A stretch of DNA of 64,000 bases from Marisediminitalea lipolytica (GTDB taxonomy: Bacteria; Pseudomonadota; Gammaproteobacteria; Enterobacterales; Alteromonadaceae). Position numbers and translations under genes: made by a program. Location of the stretch: NCBI RefSeq assembly GCF_001758465.1, contig NZ_MJIC01000009.1, forward strand, positions 124,001 through 188,000, written 5' to 3'. This document shows, piece by piece, positions 63,946 to 64,000 of the stretch. The notes beneath the pieces were generated by a model, which was not told the origin of the DNA, searched no databases, and saw only the letters and a program-made list of their open reading frames with translations. Positions within the stretch are counted from its first letter, which is position 1; every line of letters begins with the position of its first letter.

Positions 63946-64000
63946 TTAGCCAGGTTTTTTAACCCAAGCGCTGCACCAGCCGTTTTTGTTGACCTGTTTA
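63946..64000 (-). CDS. C-terminal end of a probable high-potential iron-sulfur protein (partial)
   Basis: On the minus strand the window's last bases read VNKNGWCSAWVKKPG and then TAA. A terminal G-W-C-(S/N)-(A/S)-W-V-K pattern, with the Cys as the fourth cluster ligand, is typical of HiPIP 4Fe-4S electron carriers. The rest of the gene lies outside the window. Only 17 codons are visible, so this is tentative. Confidence 0.5.
   Translation of the reverse strand, partial: KQVNKNGWCSAWVKKPG

Overview
The window looks like a chromosomal segment of a marine gammaproteobacterium of the order Alteromonadales (Alteromonas-like). This is inferred from family-level gene order: dusB-fis next to purH/purD and prmA, hemCDXY, gmk, rpoZ-spoT-ridA-recG-rsmJ order, feoAB, orphan eutBC, and a large Oar-type TonB-dependent receptor. 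No rRNA, tRNA, CRISPR array or prophage was recognised. About 55 protein genes fill most of the sequence, with convergent pairs usually separated by hairpins.

Layout. 1-6.4 kb: the end of an L-lactate dehydrogenase gene, a class II aldolase, a 2-oxoglutarate/Fe(II) oxygenase, an adrenodoxin-type ferredoxin and a P2-type cation ATPase. 6.4-10.3 kb: a small accessory patch with a sulfotransferase, a GT4 glycosyltransferase, a shortened paralogue of that glycosyltransferase missing its whole C-terminal domain, and an unrecognised 372-residue protein. 10.3-12.8 kb: Lrp-type regulator, YitT-type membrane protein and the aromatic aminotransferase TyrB. 12.8-14.9 kb: the most unusual stretch, a REP-associated-type (HUH) transposase gene with short repeats in opposite orientation on its two sides; two tandem repeat copies lie inside a small secreted-protein gene and bring in an in-frame stop. 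14.9-20.8 kb: ethanolamine ammonia-lyase (eutBC), a transglutaminase-like exported protein and a lipoprotein with helical repeats.

20.8-34.1 kb: ThrE-type exporter, small lipoprotein, DUF3237 protein, acyl-CoA synthetase, RidA-like protein, MATE efflux pump, an S41-peptidase-like protein that seems to lack its serine nucleophile, a DUF1737 protein, a DUF885 metallopeptidase-like lipoprotein, an M24 peptidase and the YcjX/YcjF pair. 34.2-39.6 kb: Tat-exported PhoX-type phosphatase, the TonB-dependent receptor with a long AT-rich leader, and a VOC protein. 39.7-46.7 kb: feoAB behind a Fur-like box, then hemCDXY on the opposite strand, so iron uptake sits beside haem synthesis, and a carboxylesterase. 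46.9-55.5 kb: gmk, rpoZ, spoT, ridA, a peroxiredoxin-like protein, a PaiB-type flavoprotein, a lipoprotein, recG and rsmJ. 55.6-62.0 kb (minus strand): purD, an exported methyltransferase lying between purD and purH, purH, fis, dusB with a growth-rate type promoter, and prmA. The window ends with an amidase lipoprotein and the last codons of a probable high-potential iron-sulfur protein.

Start sites were moved inward where a Shine-Dalgarno sequence or family alignment favours a later codon. All functional names come from motif recognition by eye; no database search was run.
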